A stretch of DNA of 64,000 nt from DASRHY01 sp035650275 (GCA_035650275.1 DASRHY010000079.1:1-64000), one strand, 5' to 3'; positions 51,710 through 60,758 are shown, counted from the stretch's first letter. Numbers and translations are program-made. The notes: a model not told the origin generated them from the letters alone.

Positions 51710-53038
51710 CTACCAGCCTTCGAGACCGAGTTGCTGTGCCTGCTTCTCGACGTCCTTGTCGTAGAGCTTTGCTCCGGCGTCTGCCGAGCGGATCCCGGAT
51801 CCGACCTCGACGGTGATCTGCTCGAGCGCGGGGCCCTTGATGGGGGAGAGGAACTCCAGGGCCAGGGTGATCGCGCCCTTCTCGACGTAGCCCGTGAGGT
51901 CCTTGACGGCGGTGGCCACGTTGGCCGGAAGGGTGCATGACTTGATCGGGAACGGTCCTCCGATCGGTGCCACCTTCGCCTGCACCTCGCACGCCTTCGG
52001 CGACGCGACGAACGCCTGGAACTTCTTCGCCGCCTCGAGCTTGGCGTCGGTCGTCGTCTTCGGGATGTAGATGCCGGACGGCTCCCAGATGGTGACACCG
52101 GCCTTGGCCGCGTCCGTTCCCGGCAAGGCGAAGAAGCCGACGTCGTTCACATTCTTCGGCGTGACGCCGTACATCGCGGGTACGGCGAACGTGATCATCG
52201 GATAGTGCGCGGCCGTGCCGGTTGCCACCGCGCGCAGACCGTCCTCGAACTTGGCTGCGGCGAACTCCTTGTTGAGGTAGCCGGCCTTGTGGACGTCCTC
52301 GAGGTGCTGGAAGCCTGCCTTGGCGGCCGGCGTGGTGGCGTACTTGGCCTTGTTGGCGGTGTAGTTCTCGGCGAACGACGGGTCGGCCTCGTCGACGTTG
52401 TGGTAGTCCGCGAGAACGAAGATCTGCGACGTCCAGGTGTCACCGAATGTCTGCGCGACCGGGGTGACGCCCGCGGCCTTGATCTTCGCGTTGTTGGCCA
52501 TGAACTCGTCCCACGTCGTCGGGACCTTCAGCCCGAGCTTTGTGTAGACCTTGGTGTTGTACAGCACCCCGCCACCGGTGGCAGGACCCCAAGGCGCGCC
52601 GTAGAGGTTGTCACCTGCCGTCACGACCTTCTTGAAGGTGTCGTCGAGGTCGCCGGCCCAGGCCGCGTCCGACACCGGCGTCAGGTTCTTCTCCGGGCTG
52701 ATCGCCTGGAACAGCGAGCCGGAGTTGTACTCGAACACGTCGGCCATGTCGCCGGTGGACAGCCGGGTCTTGACCAGGTTGTCGCCCTCACCGCCGCCGG
52801 GGCGGGTGTCGAGCTTGACGGTGATGTCGGCGTTGTCGGTCTGGAACGCCTTGATCATGGCGTTCGCCGTCTTGACGTTGTTCGGGTCGTTGTTGGTGAG
52901 GAACGTGATCTGGGTTTTGCCGGGTGTGCTCTGCTCGCTGGAGCCCAATGACCCCGCGCTGCACGCGGAGAGGGCGATGGACCCCGCAGTCAGGACCGCG
53001 GCGGCCAGGACGCCGCTGCGTGAGGTACCGAGCCTCAT
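51710..53038 (-). CDS. Carbohydrate ABC transporter solute-binding lipoprotein (SBP family 1)
   Basis: A 442-residue lipoprotein with signal peptide and lipobox ALSAC. The mature domain has the family-1 fold: ITFLTNNDPNNVKTANAMIK, LYGAPWGPATGGGVLYNTKV and PTTWDEFMANNAKIKAAGVT. From context its ligand is probably a rhamnose-containing oligosaccharide or glycoside. It heads the operon binding protein-permease-permease-GH78-GH3 and has the LacI-type operator about 50 bases upstream. Confidence 0.92.
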   Translation of the reverse strand: MRLGTSRSGVLAAAVLTAGSIALSACSAGSLGSSEQSTPGKTQITFLTNNDPNNVKTANAMIKAFQTDNADITVKLDTRPGGGEGDNLVKTRLSTGDMADVFEYNSGSLFQAISPEKNLTPVSDAAWAGDLDDTFKKVVTAGDNLYGAPWGPATGGGVLYNTKVYTKLGLKVPTTWDEFMANNAKIKAAGVTPVAQTFGDTWTSQIFVLADYHNVDEADPSFAENYTANKAKYATTPAAKAGFQHLEDVHKAGYLNKEFAAAKFEDGLRAVATGTAAHYPMITFAVPAMYGVTPKNVNDVGFFALPGTDAAKAGVTIWEPSGIYIPKTTTDAKLEAAKKFQAFVASPKACEVQAKVAPIGGPFPIKSCTLPANVATAVKDLTGYVEKGAITLALEFLSPIKGPALEQITVEVGSGIRSADAGAKLYDKDVEKQAQQLGLEGW

Positions 53039-53085
53039 GAGAAACCTCCGTCTGTGGGACCGCCGTTGCGATCACCCTTAAGCGT

Positions 53086-53107
53086 GTTGATGAAACGTTT
53101 CATCAAC
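53086..53107. promoter_or_regulatory. Perfect 22-bp palindrome, operator for the LacI-type regulator
   Basis: The half-site GTTGATGAAAC is followed directly by its exact complement, centred on the CG typical of LacI-family operators (core TGAAACGTTTCA). It lies 48-69 bases before the binding-protein gene and 73 bases from the end of the LacI gene. It is the likely switch for the importer/glycosidase operon. Confidence 0.85.
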
Positions 53108-53179
53108 GAATTACAGTGAAATTAAGTGATGGCCTTCGGGGTGTCAAGGGCCTGTGAGCCGCAAAATTCTTACGGCTGA

Positions 53180-54196
53180 TCAGGCTCCGGCGGACCGCCT
53201 TGTCGAGGCGCGCGCCACCAGCTCTGGGGTGAACATGACGTGCTCGTGCCGGTGCTGGGGGTTCTCCGCCTCGTCGAGCAGCAGCCGGGCGGCCGTCAGG
53301 CCGAGCTCACGACGCGGCTGCCGGATCGAGGTCAGGGGTACGGCGGCGGCCGAGGCGAACTCGATGTCGTCGTACCCGACGATCGCCAGGTCGTCGGGCA
53401 CCCGGATCCCGAGCGCGACACATTGCTGAAGCAGTCCCAGCGCGAGCAGGTCGTTGGCGCAGAACGCGGCCGTCGGGCGTCTCGCCGCGGAAAGTCCGGC
53501 CAGTCGCTCACCGGCGTGCCGGCCGCCCGCGACGCTGGGCGCCTCGGTGTCCAGACGCATCACCCGGTCTTCGTCGAGGCCGGCGGCGACCAAGGCAGCC
53601 CGGGCCCCGAGCCAGCGCTCGTGGACCTGGCCGATCGAGTGCGGGCCGCCGACGAACGCGATCGACTCGTGGCCGAGATCCAGCAGGTGCTCGGCGGCGA
53701 GCCGGCCGCCGAGCTGGTTGTCGACCGCGACGGCGCAGACGTCCGGTGTCGAGGGGGTGCGGTCGACGACGACCACCGGTATGCCCCGTGCGGTCAGCCG
53801 CTGCAGGAAGGGATCGTCCGCGTCGAACGGAGTGACCAGGATCCCGGCGACCCGCTGCTCCTGGAGCCGCACGAGGTACTGGTGCTCACGCTCCTCGCGG
53901 TTGTCGCTGTTGCAGAGGAACAGCACGTAGTCCCTTCTGGCCGCCCCCTCCTCGGCGCCCTGGGCGACGTCGGAGAAGAACGGGTTGGTCGCGTCGAGCA
54001 CCACGAACGCGATCGTCTTGCTCCGGCCGGCCCGCAGGTGCCGCGCGGCCTCGTTGCGCACGAACCCCAGCTGGACCATTGCGTGCTCCACCCGGATCCG
54101 TGTCGTCTCGCTCACGCGGTCGGGACGATTCAGCACGTTGGAGACCGTGCCCAGTGACACGCCGGCCGCCCGGGCCACATCCTTCACGCTGACCAT
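53180..54196 (-). CDS. LacI-family regulator of the rhamnoside locus
   Basis: A 338-residue repressor. The helix-turn-helix is VSVKDVARAAGVSLGTVSNV, the hinge helix region RNEAARHLRAGRSKTIAFVV, and the sensor domain includes VVVDRTPSTPDVCAVAVDN and LAIVGYDDIEFASAAAVPLT. It lies between the two divergent halves of the locus. A perfect palindrome downstream and a weaker related site before rhaI are candidate binding sites. Rhamnose or a rhamnose derivative is the probable inducer. Confidence 0.9.
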   Translation of the reverse strand: MVSVKDVARAAGVSLGTVSNVLNRPDRVSETTRIRVEHAMVQLGFVRNEAARHLRAGRSKTIAFVVLDATNPFFSDVAQGAEEGAARRDYVLFLCNSDNREEREHQYLVRLQEQRVAGILVTPFDADDPFLQRLTARGIPVVVVDRTPSTPDVCAVAVDNQLGGRLAAEHLLDLGHESIAFVGGPHSIGQVHERWLGARAALVAAGLDEDRVMRLDTEAPSVAGGRHAGERLAGLSAARRPTAAFCANDLLALGLLQQCVALGIRVPDDLAIVGYDDIEFASAAAVPLTSIRQPRRELGLTAARLLLDEAENPQHRHEHVMFTPELVARASTRRSAGA

Positions 54197-54317
54197 CGCT
54201 ACCCCTCTCCATGACCGCAGCCAGGCGCGGGCCCGCGCCGGGTTCCGGGGAAATCTTGACTCACGTTGCCGCAGACTCCTTGACCACCTGGGATGCTCTC
54301 ACTTACTGTGGCAGAGA

Positions 54318-54333
54318 TTTGTAACGATTCAAA
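54318..54333. promoter_or_regulatory. Imperfect LacI-type site upstream of rhaI
   Basis: TTTGTAACGATTCAAA is a CG-centred imperfect palindrome with six of eight matching pairs, about 36 bases before the rhaI start. It is similar in form, but not in outer bases, to the perfect palindrome at 53086-53107. Confidence 0.35.
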
Positions 54334-54368
54334 ACACCAACTCGCGCTCTTCGCAGGAGCTGACACCC

Positions 54369-55532
54369 ATGGATACGTTCGCCTCCATCGCCCCTCGGCT
54401 GGCCGAGCTCGCCGTCGAGGTCCCGTCGTGGGCCTACGGCAACTCCGGCACCCGCTTCAAGGTGTTCGGGTCACCCGGCACGCCGCGCACGGTAGCGGAG
54501 AAGATCGCCGACGCGGCCACCGTGCACCGGTTCACCGGTCTGGCGCCGAGCGTCGCGCTGCATATCCCGTGGGACCTCGTCGACGACTTCGGCAAGCTCC
54601 GGGTCTACGCCGAGGACCAGGGCGTGCGGCTGGGCACGATCAACAGCAACACCTTCCAGGACGACGACTACAAGCTGGGCAGCCTCACGCATGCCGATCC
54701 CAAGATCCGGGCCAAGGCGGTCCAGCACAACCTCGACTGCGTCGACGTGATGAACCAGACCGGGTCGCGCGACCTCAAGATCTGGCTCGCGGACGGCAGC
54801 AACTACCCCGGCCAGGCGGACATGCGCAGCCGGCAGGACTGGCTGGCCGAGGGCCTGGCCACGATCTACGAGCAGCTCGGCGACGACCAGCGGCTGGTGC
54901 TGGAGTACAAGTTCTTCGAGCCGGCCTTCTACCACACCGACGTCCCGGACTGGGGCACGTCGTACGCGCACTGCGTGGCCCTCGGCGAGAAGGCCGTCGT
55001 CTGCCTCGACACCGGCCACCACGCGCCCGGCACGAACATCGAGTTCATCGTGGCCCAGCTGCTGCGGCTCGGGAAGCTCGGGTCGTTCGACTTCAACAGC
55101 CGGTTCTACGCCGACGACGACCTCATGGTCGGGGCGGCGGACCCGTTCCAGCTGTACCGCATCCTGGTCGAGGTGGTGCGCGGCGGTGGCTACGGCGCGC
55201 GCAGCGAGGTCGCCCTGATGCTCGACCAGTGCCACAACATCGAGAAGAAGATCCCCGGGCAGATCCGCTCCGTGCTCAACGTGCAGGAGATGACCGCCCG
55301 GGCCCTCCTCCTCGACACCGAGGCTCTCGACCGGGCCCGCCGCGACGGTGATGTGCTGGCGGCCAACCAGATCTTCATGGACGCGTTCTACACCGACGTA
55401 CGGCGCGACCTGGCCGGCTGGCGCGAGGAGCGCGGGTTGCCGGCCGACCCGATGGCCGCCTACCTGGCCAGCGGGTACCAGGAGCAGATCGAGGCGGACC
55501 GCGTCGGCGGCGCCCAGGCAGGATGGAACTGA
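54369..55532 (+). CDS. rhaI: L-rhamnose isomerase
   Basis: A 387-residue isomerase converting L-rhamnose to L-rhamnulose. It is of the RhaI type found in actinobacteria and Rhizobium, and differs from E. coli RhaA. Metal- and substrate-binding segments are visible: VALHIPWDLVDDFGKLRVYA, LKIWLADGSNYPGQADMR, LVLEYKFFEPAFYHTDVPDW and VCLDTGHHAPGTNIEF. ATG 54369 has AGGAG upstream. It leads the operon rhaI-rhaDE-rhaB-AcnX. Confidence 0.93.
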   Translation: MDTFASIAPRLAELAVEVPSWAYGNSGTRFKVFGSPGTPRTVAEKIADAATVHRFTGLAPSVALHIPWDLVDDFGKLRVYAEDQGVRLGTINSNTFQDDDYKLGSLTHADPKIRAKAVQHNLDCVDVMNQTGSRDLKIWLADGSNYPGQADMRSRQDWLAEGLATIYEQLGDDQRLVLEYKFFEPAFYHTDVPDWGTSYAHCVALGEKAVVCLDTGHHAPGTNIEFIVAQLLRLGKLGSFDFNSRFYADDDLMVGAADPFQLYRILVEVVRGGGYGARSEVALMLDQCHNIEKKIPGQIRSVLNVQEMTARALLLDTEALDRARRDGDVLAANQIFMDAFYTDVRRDLAGWREERGLPADPMAAYLASGYQEQIEADRVGGAQAGWN

Positions 55533-55539
55533 CGACGCC

Positions 55540-57576
55540 ATGACCAACCCTGATGTGGAGGCACTCCTCGGCCGGTCGAACCGGCTGGGCGCCGACCCCA
55601 AGAACACCAACTACGCCGGCGGGAACACGTCGGCCAAGGGCACCGAGAGGGACCCGGTCACCGGCGAGGACGTCGAGCTGGTGTGGGTCAAGGGCTCCGG
55701 GGGCGACCTCGGCACGCTCACCGAGAGCGGGCTCGCGGTGCTGCGGCTGGACCGGCTGCGTTCGCTCGTCGACGTCTACCCCGGCGTCGAGCGCGAGGAC
55801 GAGATGGTGGCGGCGTTCGACTACTGCCTGCACGGCAAGGGCGGTGCGGCCCCGTCGATCGACACCGCGATGCACGGCCTGGTCGACTCTCCGCACGTCG
55901 ACCACCTCCACCCGGACTCCGGTATCGCCGTAGCCACGGCGGCCGACGGGGAGCACCTGACCAAGGAGATCTTCGGCGACAAGGTCGTCTGGGTGCCGTG
56001 GCGGCGGCCGGGCTTCCAGCTCGGACTCGACATCGCGGCGATCAAGAAGGCGAGCCCGCAGGCGGTCGGCTGTGTCCTCGGCGGGCACGGCATCACGGCA
56101 TGGGGCGACACCAGCGACGAGGCGGAGCGCAACTCGCTGTGGATCATCGACACCGCCGCGCGATACGTCGACCGCCACTCCAAGCCCGAGCCGTTCGGTC
56201 CCGTTCTCGACGGGTACGCCGCGTTGCCGGAGGCCGAGCGGCGTGCGAGGGCGGCGGCTCTGGTGCCGACGATCCGCTCGATCGCGTCGCACGACAGGCC
56301 GATGGTGGGCCACTTCACCGACGCCGACGTCGTCCTGGACTTCCTCGCGCGAGCCGAGCACCCGCGCCTTACCGCCCTTGGCACCAGCTGCCCGGACCAC
56401 TTCCTGCGCACGAAGGTGAAGCCGCTGGTCATGGACCTGCCGGCCACCGCGAGTGTCGAGGACTCGGTCGCCCGGCTGCGCGAGCTGCACACGGCGTACC
56501 GGGCGGACTATCAGGCGTACTACGACCGGCACGCGACGCCGGACTCGCCGGCCATCCGCGGCGCGGACCCGCTGATCGTGCTGGTACCCGGTGTCGGCAT
56601 GTTCAGCTTCGGCAAGGACAAGCAGACCGCGCGGGTCGCGGGTGAGTTCTACGTCAACGCGATCAACGTGATGCGTGGCGCCGAGGGCCTGTCGACGTAC
56701 ACGCCGATCGACGAGGCGGAGAAGTTCCGCATCGAGTACTGGGCGCTGGAGGAGGCCAAGCTCCGGCGGATGCCGAAGCCGAAGCCGCTCGCGACGCGGA
56801 TCGCGCTCGTGACGGGTGCTGCCTCCGGCATCGGCAAGGCGATCGCGCAGCGGCTCGCCTCCGAGGGTGCGTGCGTCGTGGTCGCCGATCTCGATCTCGA
56901 GAAAGCGCAGGCCGCCGCGGCGGACATCGGCGGCACCGACGTCGCGGTCGGTGTACAGGTCGATGTCAGCGACGAGGCCAAGGTCGGGGCGGCAGTGGAG
57001 GCCGCGCTGCTGGCCTTCGGTGGCCTCGACCTCGTGGTGAACAACGCCGGCCTCTCGCTGTCCAAGTCGTTGCTCGAGACAACGGTTGCCGACTGGGATC
57101 TGCAACACGACGTGATGGCCAAGGGATCCTTCCTCGTCTCGCGTGCGGCGGCAGCTTCGATGATCGAGCAGCGGCTGGGCGGCGATATCGTCTACATCTC
57201 GAGCAAGAACTCCGTCTTCGCCGGTCCGAACAACATCGCCTACTCCGCGACGAAGGCCGACCAGGCGCACCAGGTGCGCCTGCTGGCCGCGGAGCTCGGC
57301 GAGCACGGCATCCGGGTCAACGGCATCAACCCCGACGGGGTGGTGCGGGGCTCCGGGATCTTCGCCGGCGGCTGGGGCGCCAACCGGGCCGCGGTGTACG
57401 GCGTCGAGGAGAAGGATCTCGGCAAGTTCTACGCCCAGCGCACATTGCTCAAGCGGGAGGTGCTGCCCGAGCACGTGGCCGGCGCGGTGTTCGCGCTCGT
57501 CGGTCCCGACCTCACCCAGACCACCGGCTTGCACATCCCGGTCGACGCGGGCGTCGCCGCCGCCTTCCTCAGGTGA
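55540..57576 (+). CDS. Bifunctional rhamnulose-1-phosphate aldolase / lactaldehyde dehydrogenase
   Basis: A 678-residue fusion. The N-terminal class II aldolase (about 1-420) has the zinc-binding His in DSPHVDHLHPDSGIAVA and cleaves L-rhamnulose-1-phosphate to DHAP and L-lactaldehyde. The C-terminal SDR (about 425-678) has TGAASGIG, NNAG and YSATKADQAHQVRLLAAELG, and should oxidise lactaldehyde to lactate. This RhaD-RhaE fusion is known from actinobacteria and Rhizobiales. It starts seven bases after rhaI and is followed by the kinase four bases on. Confidence 0.93.
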   Translation: MTNPDVEALLGRSNRLGADPKNTNYAGGNTSAKGTERDPVTGEDVELVWVKGSGGDLGTLTESGLAVLRLDRLRSLVDVYPGVEREDEMVAAFDYCLHGKGGAAPSIDTAMHGLVDSPHVDHLHPDSGIAVATAADGEHLTKEIFGDKVVWVPWRRPGFQLGLDIAAIKKASPQAVGCVLGGHGITAWGDTSDEAERNSLWIIDTAARYVDRHSKPEPFGPVLDGYAALPEAERRARAAALVPTIRSIASHDRPMVGHFTDADVVLDFLARAEHPRLTALGTSCPDHFLRTKVKPLVMDLPATASVEDSVARLRELHTAYRADYQAYYDRHATPDSPAIRGADPLIVLVPGVGMFSFGKDKQTARVAGEFYVNAINVMRGAEGLSTYTPIDEAEKFRIEYWALEEAKLRRMPKPKPLATRIALVTGAASGIGKAIAQRLASEGACVVVADLDLEKAQAAAADIGGTDVAVGVQVDVSDEAKVGAAVEAALLAFGGLDLVVNNAGLSLSKSLLETTVADWDLQHDVMAKGSFLVSRAAAASMIEQRLGGDIVYISSKNSVFAGPNNIAYSATKADQAHQVRLLAAELGEHGIRVNGINPDGVVRGSGIFAGGWGANRAAVYGVEEKDLGKFYAQRTLLKREVLPEHVAGAVFALVGPDLTQTTGLHIPVDAGVAAAFLR

Positions 57577-57580
57577 GGCC

Positions 57581-58996
57581 ATGACGGTTCACGTCGCAGC
57601 GGTCGACCTCGGTGCTTCGAGCGGCCGGGTGATCCTCGGCGAGGTCGGCCGCGGAGTGCTCCGGACGGAGGCGGTCGCCAGGTTCCCCAACGACCCGGTC
57701 TGGCTGCCGGACGGCCTGCACTGGAACTTCGTCGAGCTCTACCAGCGGGGGCTGGAGGGCATCGCAAGCGCGGCCCGTGCGGCCTCCGGCGAGCTGGCCG
57801 GCGTCGCGATCGACTCGTGGGCCATCGACTACGGCCTGCTCCGCGACGGGCGGCTGCTGGGCCTACCCTTCCACTACCGCGACGAGCAGCGGGCCGTCGG
57901 CGTCGACCTCGTGCACGAGGCCGTGCCACAGCGCGAGCTCTACCAGCGGACCGGCCTGCAGTTCCTCCCGTTCAACACCGTGTACCAGCTCGCCGCCGAT
58001 CCGTGGGTGGCCTGCGCGGACCAGCTCCTGCTGGTCCCGGACCTGCTGGCCTACTGGCTGACCGGCGAGGCGGTCACCGAGCGCACGAACGCATCGACCA
58101 CCGCTCTGCTCGACGTGCGCACCGGCGCGTGGGACGACGAGCTCGTCGAGCGCCTCGGCCTGCCTCGCGGTCTGCTCGGCCGGATCGTGGACCCCGGCGA
58201 CGTGATCGGCACCCTGCTTCCCGCGCCGGCCGAGCGCGTCGGGGTCCCAGGGCTCGCGGTGACTGCCGTCGGGTCCCATGACACCGCCTCCGCCGTCGTC
58301 GGTGTTCCCATCCAGACCGACGACGCGGCCTACATCTCGTGCGGGACCTGGGGGCTGGTCGGCGTCGAGCTCGACAAGCCCGTCGTGACCGACGCCGGCC
58401 GCTCCGCCAACTTCACCAACGAGGGCGGGGTCGACGGACGGGTCCGCTTCCTGACCAACGTCATGGGGCTGTGGCTGCTCAGCGAGAGCCTGCGCACCTG
58501 GGAGCGTGCGGGTTCCGCCGAGCCGCTCGACCGGCTGTTGGCGGCTGCTGCCTCGCTGCCGGCGACCGCGCGGGTGTTCGACGTGCAGGACCCGGTCTTC
58601 CTGGCACCCGGCGACATGCCGGCCCGGATCGACCGGTGGTACGACGACGTGGGTATCGCACGGCCGGCATCGCGCCCGGCGCTCGTGCGCGCCATCGTCG
58701 ACAGCCTCGCCCAGGCGTTCGCGGACGCCGTCGACCGGGCCGAGGACCTGTCGGGACACACCATCCGCGTCGTCCACCTGGTCGGCGGAGGAGCGCTCAA
58801 CCACCTGCTGTGCCAGGCGACCGCGGACCGGTCCGGCCGCCGCGTGATCGCCGGACCCGTCGAGGCGACCGCGATCGGCAACGTACTCGTGCAGGCCCGG
58901 ACCGCCGGCGCGCTGTCCGGAGACCTCGAATCCCTCCGCCACCTTGTGGCGGGCACCGCCGACCTGGTCCGGTTCACCCCTCAGCCCGGCGCCTGA
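57581..58996 (+). CDS. rhaB: L-rhamnulokinase
   Basis: A 471-residue FGGY-family kinase that phosphorylates L-rhamnulose. Its phosphate-binding motifs are VAAVDLGASSGRVILGEV at the N terminus and VGSHDTASAVVGVP in the middle. The C-terminal FGGY signature region is VVHLVGGGALNHLLCQATAD then VEATAIGNVLVQARTAG. The order isomerase-aldolase-kinase supplies all steps from rhamnose to DHAP and lactate. A mutarotase gene (rhaM) is not seen. Confidence 0.94.
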   Translation: MTVHVAAVDLGASSGRVILGEVGRGVLRTEAVARFPNDPVWLPDGLHWNFVELYQRGLEGIASAARAASGELAGVAIDSWAIDYGLLRDGRLLGLPFHYRDEQRAVGVDLVHEAVPQRELYQRTGLQFLPFNTVYQLAADPWVACADQLLLVPDLLAYWLTGEAVTERTNASTTALLDVRTGAWDDELVERLGLPRGLLGRIVDPGDVIGTLLPAPAERVGVPGLAVTAVGSHDTASAVVGVPIQTDDAAYISCGTWGLVGVELDKPVVTDAGRSANFTNEGGVDGRVRFLTNVMGLWLLSESLRTWERAGSAEPLDRLLAAAASLPATARVFDVQDPVFLAPGDMPARIDRWYDDVGIARPASRPALVRAIVDSLAQAFADAVDRAEDLSGHTIRVVHLVGGGALNHLLCQATADRSGRRVIAGPVEATAIGNVLVQARTAGALSGDLESLRHLVAGTADLVRFTPQPGA

Positions 58997-59049
58997 CCGC
59001 CGCTGGGTGCCGTCCGGCCAGTTCACCGACAATCACCGACAATGTCGTA

Positions 59050-60360
59050 GTGCTGCCGGGACCAGGACGGACGAACCTCGCGCTCACCGCCGAGGAGGAG
59101 CGGATGCTCGCCGGAGCGTACGGCGAGGGGGTCGCGCTCGCGATGCGCGTCATCGTCGGCCTCGGCCGGATCTCGGGCGCCCCCCGGCTGGTCGAGATCA
59201 CCTCGGCACACGTCGACTCGTGCCTCTACCACGGCCGGGTGAGCCTGGACTTCGCCGACCGGCTGGTCGGGCTCGGAGCGTCCGTGCGCGTGCCGACGAC
59301 CCTCAACGTCGGCTCGGTCGATCTGCTGCATCCCGGTCTGGTCAGGTCCGAGACGTCGCAGCAACGACAGACACTCGCCGGTGGACGCCGGCTGATGTCG
59401 GCGTACCTGGAGCTCGGCTGCACGGCCACCTGGACGTGCGCGCCGTACCAGCTTCCCGGTCGTCCGGCGCTCGGTGAGCACGTCGCGTGGGCGGAGTCGA
59501 ACGCCGTCGTGTTCGCGAACTCGGTGCTCGGCGCACGCACCGACCGGTACGGGGACTTCGTCGACATCTGCGCCGCGATCACCGGACGGGCGCCGTACGC
59601 CGGACTGCAGACCGAGGACGCCAGGCGGGGAACCGTCGTGTTCGACTGCCGCCCGCTCGGCCACGCGTTCCTCGCCTCCGAGCTGGCCTACCCGCTGCTC
59701 GGGCACCACGTCGGCTCCCTGGCCGGAGCCGAGAACCCGGTGCTGGTCGGCCTGCCCGGCGACGTCGGCGAGGACAGCCTCAAGGCGCTCGGCGCCGCCG
59801 CCGCGTCGTCGGGCGAAGTCGCGCTGTTCCACGCCGTGGGCGTAACGCCGGAGGCACCCACGCTCGAACGCGCGCTGCACGGGCTCGCACCGCTGCGAGC
59901 GCACGAGGTCACCTTGCCCACCATGCGAGCGACCCGGGCCGAGCTGTCGACGTTCGGGTCGGGCCGCCTGGACGCGGTCAGCATCGGCACGCCGCATGCG
60001 TCGTACGCGGAGTGCGAGACTCTCGCAGGCCTGCTCCGTGACGGGCGGCCGATCCACGACGGCGTCGCGTTCTACCTCTCGACCGGCCGGGCGACGAGAG
60101 CCAGGGCCGAGCGCAGCGGCGTACTGCAGGTCATCGAGTCCGCGGGCGTCACCGTCGTCGTCGACACCTGCACCTACGTCACCTCGATCCTCTCTCCGGC
60201 GGCGAGGCGCGTGATGACGAACTCCGCCAAGTGGGCCCACTACGCTCCCGGCAACATCGACGTCGCCGTGGTCCTAGGATCCACCCGGGAATGCGTCGAG
60301 TCCGCTCGGCTGGGACGTGTCGCGCTGGACGACGCCCTCTTCGCGGAGGAGCTGGGATGA
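59050..60360 (+). CDS. Aconitase X large (catalytic) subunit
   Basis: A 436-residue protein of the AcnX/DUF521 family, which dehydrates hydroxy acids. Recognisable are LTAEEERMLAGAYGEGVALA at the start, LVEITSAHVDSCLYHG, and Cys residues in TWTCAPYQLPG, VDICAAITGRAPYAGLQ and VVVDTCTYVT that fit iron-sulphur ligands. The bacterial two-subunit type is known as cis-3-hydroxy-L-proline dehydratase. GTG 59050 is the nearest start to the conserved region; the N terminus is uncertain. It follows rhaB by 53 bases, an unusual partner for rhamnose genes. Confidence 0.85.
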   Translation: MLPGPGRTNLALTAEEERMLAGAYGEGVALAMRVIVGLGRISGAPRLVEITSAHVDSCLYHGRVSLDFADRLVGLGASVRVPTTLNVGSVDLLHPGLVRSETSQQRQTLAGGRRLMSAYLELGCTATWTCAPYQLPGRPALGEHVAWAESNAVVFANSVLGARTDRYGDFVDICAAITGRAPYAGLQTEDARRGTVVFDCRPLGHAFLASELAYPLLGHHVGSLAGAENPVLVGLPGDVGEDSLKALGAAAASSGEVALFHAVGVTPEAPTLERALHGLAPLRAHEVTLPTMRATRAELSTFGSGRLDAVSIGTPHASYAECETLAGLLRDGRPIHDGVAFYLSTGRATRARAERSGVLQVIESAGVTVVVDTCTYVTSILSPAARRVMTNSAKWAHYAPGNIDVAVVLGSTRECVESARLGRVALDDALFAEELG

Positions 60361-60758
60361 GGGTCGCGGCAAGGGCCCTGGCGGGCGGCGCCGGGGAAGG
60401 CGTCAGCATCAGGCTGAGCGCACCGCTGTCGTTCTGGGGAGGTACTGACTCCCGCGGTCGCATCGTCGACGCGCACCACCCGCAGTGCGGGGCCGTCCTC
60501 GCCGGCCGGGTGGTCGTCATGGAGTCGGGCCGCGGCTCCAGCTCGAGCTCCAGCGTGCTCGCCGAGCAGATCCGCACGAAGGCCGCCCCGGCCGCGATCG
60601 TCCTGGCCAGACCCGACGCGATCGTCGCCCTCGCGGCGATCGTCGCCCGCGAGCTGTACGGGCTCGACGTCCCGATCGTCGTCGTCGCGACACCACACCA
60701 CGAACAGATCCCCGCCGGCGTCCTGGTCCGGGTCGACTCGACCGCGGTCATGTGGTGA
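60357..60758 (+). CDS. Aconitase X small (swivel) subunit
   Basis: A 133-residue protein of the AcnX swivel family (DUF126). The conserved loop is GGTDSRGRIVDAHHPQCGAV and the substrate-binding Ser-rich loop is MESGRGSSSSSSVLAEQ; LARPDAIVALAAIVARELYG follows. ATG 60357 overlaps the large-subunit stop as ATGA, so the subunits are made together. It ends the rhamnose operon. Confidence 0.88.
   Translation: MRVAARALAGGAGEGVSIRLSAPLSFWGGTDSRGRIVDAHHPQCGAVLAGRVVVMESGRGSSSSSSVLAEQIRTKAAPAAIVLARPDAIVALAAIVARELYGLDVPIVVVATPHHEQIPAGVLVRVDSTAVMW

Noticed and set aside
55375..57582. 735-residue minus-strand open frame opposite the rhaD-rhaE fusion
   Set aside because: Long antisense frames are expected in high-GC DNA. 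The translation is rich in Arg, Val, His and Gly with no recognisable motif, while the plus-strand gene is certain.
59023..59043. Short direct repeat TCACCGACAA between rhaB and the AcnX gene
   Set aside because: Two 10-base copies in tandem with no symmetry or promoter-like element; too short to interpret.
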